A stretch of DNA of 7,125 nucleotides from Rhizobiaceae bacterium. GTDB lineage: Bacteria > Pseudomonadota > Alphaproteobacteria > Rhizobiales > Rhizobiaceae. The stretch is from contig SCRB01000214.1 of the NCBI GenBank assembly GCA_004299545.1, forward strand, positions 1 to 7,125. The letters are read 5' to 3'. Under the pieces are notes generated by a model that saw only the letters and a list, made by a program, of their open reading frames with translations, was not told the origin of the DNA and made no database searches. The position numbers were made by a program, and so were the translations under genes. Of this stretch, positions 6,429 through 7,125 are shown in pieces (within the stretch, counting starts at the first letter, position 1; every line of letters starts with the position of its first letter).

Positions 6429-6435
6429 AACGCTG

Positions 6436-7125
6436 ATGATGCGTCAGTACGAGCTTGTGGAGCGCGTCCAGCGCTACAAGCCCGATGTGAATGAAGCACT
6501 GCTCAACAAGGCCTATGTTTATGCGATGCAGAAACATGGGCACCAAAAGCGCGCATCCGGCGACCCCTATTTCTCGCATCCGCTAGAAGTCGCGGCAATC
6601 CTGACCGACATGCACATGGACGAGGCGACGATCGCCGTCGCCCTCCTGCACGACACGATCGAGGATACGACCGCTACCAGGCAGGAAATCGATGAGCTTT
6701 TCGGCGCCGATATGGGCAAGCTGGTCGAAGGGCTGACCAAGCTCAAGAAACTCGATCTCGTTTCCAAGAAGGCCGAGCAGGCCGAAAACCTGCGCAAACT
6801 GCTTCTGGCGATCTCCGACGACGTGCGCGTTCTACTGGTCAAACTCGCCGATCGTCTTCACAACATGCGCACCCTCGGCCATATGCCCGAGGAAAAGCGG
6901 TTGCGGATTGCCGAGGAGACGATGGACATCTATGCGCCGCTCGCCGGCCGCATGGGCATGCAGGGCATGCGCGAGGAATTGGAGGACCTGGCCTTCCGTC
7001 ATATCAATCCCGATGCCTACAGGACGGTGACGGAGCGCCTTTCCGAGATATTCGAGCGCAATCGCGGCATTATCGGCGACATCGAGAAGGCGCTTTCGGC
7101 GCTGTTCGAGAAATATGCGCTGACG
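6436..7125 (+). CDS. rsh: Bifunctional (p)ppGpp synthetase/hydrolase RSH, N-terminal part
   Basis: This is the first 230 codons of a long RelA/SpoT homologue, cut by the window end; such proteins are usually about 740 residues. Rsh makes and degrades (p)ppGpp to set the stringent response. The visible part is the HD hydrolase domain, and its active-site residues are all present: Arg39, His48 (FSHPLEVA), His72-Asp73 and Glu76-Asp77 (LLHDTIEDT), and Asp139 with Asn143 (KLADRLHNMR). Their spacing matches the Streptococcus Rel hydrolase site with a constant offset of about five, so hydrolase activity is expected, unlike E. coli RelA where this site is degenerate. From about residue 171 (IYAPLAGRMGM and onward) the sequence enters the synthetase domain, whose catalytic motifs lie beyond the window, as do the TGS and ACT regulatory domains. 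Synthetase function is therefore inferred from the family. It starts 158 bases after rpoZ. Confidence 0.94.
   Translation, partial: MMRQYELVERVQRYKPDVNEALLNKAYVYAMQKHGHQKRASGDPYFSHPLEVAAILTDMHMDEATIAVALLHDTIEDTTATRQEIDELFGADMGKLVEGLTKLKKLDLVSKKAEQAENLRKLLLAISDDVRVLLVKLADRLHNMRTLGHMPEEKRLRIAEETMDIYAPLAGRMGMQGMREELEDLAFRHINPDAYRTVTERLSEIFERNRGIIGDIEKALSALFEKYALT

Noticed and set aside
1..7125. CRISPR array, insertion sequence, integrase, tRNA or rRNA
   Set aside because: No regularly spaced repeats, transposase or recombinase motifs, or RNA-gene signatures were seen; nearly all of the sequence is accounted for by core genes and short intergenic regions.

Overview
The window is high-GC DNA from an alphaproteobacterium, most likely a member of the Rhizobiaceae (Sinorhizobium/Ensifer or Rhizobium type). 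That placement rests on three things: a porin of the alphaproteobacterial Porin_2/RopA type, an omega subunit with a long acidic C-terminal extension, and a gene order (slt, dapA, smpB, uracil-DNA glycosylase, NYN protein, rpoZ, rsh) that I recall from rhizobial chromosomes but could not check here. Everything looks like vertically inherited core chromosome. I see no mobile element, CRISPR array, tRNA, rRNA or phage gene.

Layout. Positions 1-408 (+) hold the C-terminal end of an outer-membrane porin, closed by a strong intrinsic terminator (429-462). A soluble lytic transglycosylase with a signal peptide follows on the minus strand (518-2605) and converges on the porin. A divergent 237-bp intergenic region (2606-2842) separates it from dapA (2843-3724, +), which is followed after 24 bp by smpB (3749-4222, +), probably in one transcript. 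On the minus strand a NYN-domain putative ribonuclease (5025-5606) and a family 5 type uracil-DNA glycosylase (4290-4967) form a probable two-gene operon converging on smpB. A second divergent regulatory region (5607-5875) drives the NYN gene leftward and rpoZ (5876-6277) rightward. After a 158-bp gap with a strong hairpin comes rsh (relA/spoT homologue), which starts at 6436 and runs off the window end with only its hydrolase half fully visible.

How the genes work together. The set covers cell-wall turnover (lytic transglycosylase), supply of the lysine/diaminopimelate precursor for new wall (DapA), ribosome rescue (SmpB), base-excision repair, RNA processing, and the stringent response. The clearest functional link is rpoZ followed by rsh: the omega N-terminus keeps the MAR motif that in E. 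coli forms part of ppGpp binding site 1 on RNA polymerase, and the next gene makes and degrades ppGpp. I found no previously undescribed system. The points worth a second look are regulatory: three spaced promoter candidates, an inverted repeat in the NYN/rpoZ control region, and a 12-bp perfect palindrome just upstream of rsh.
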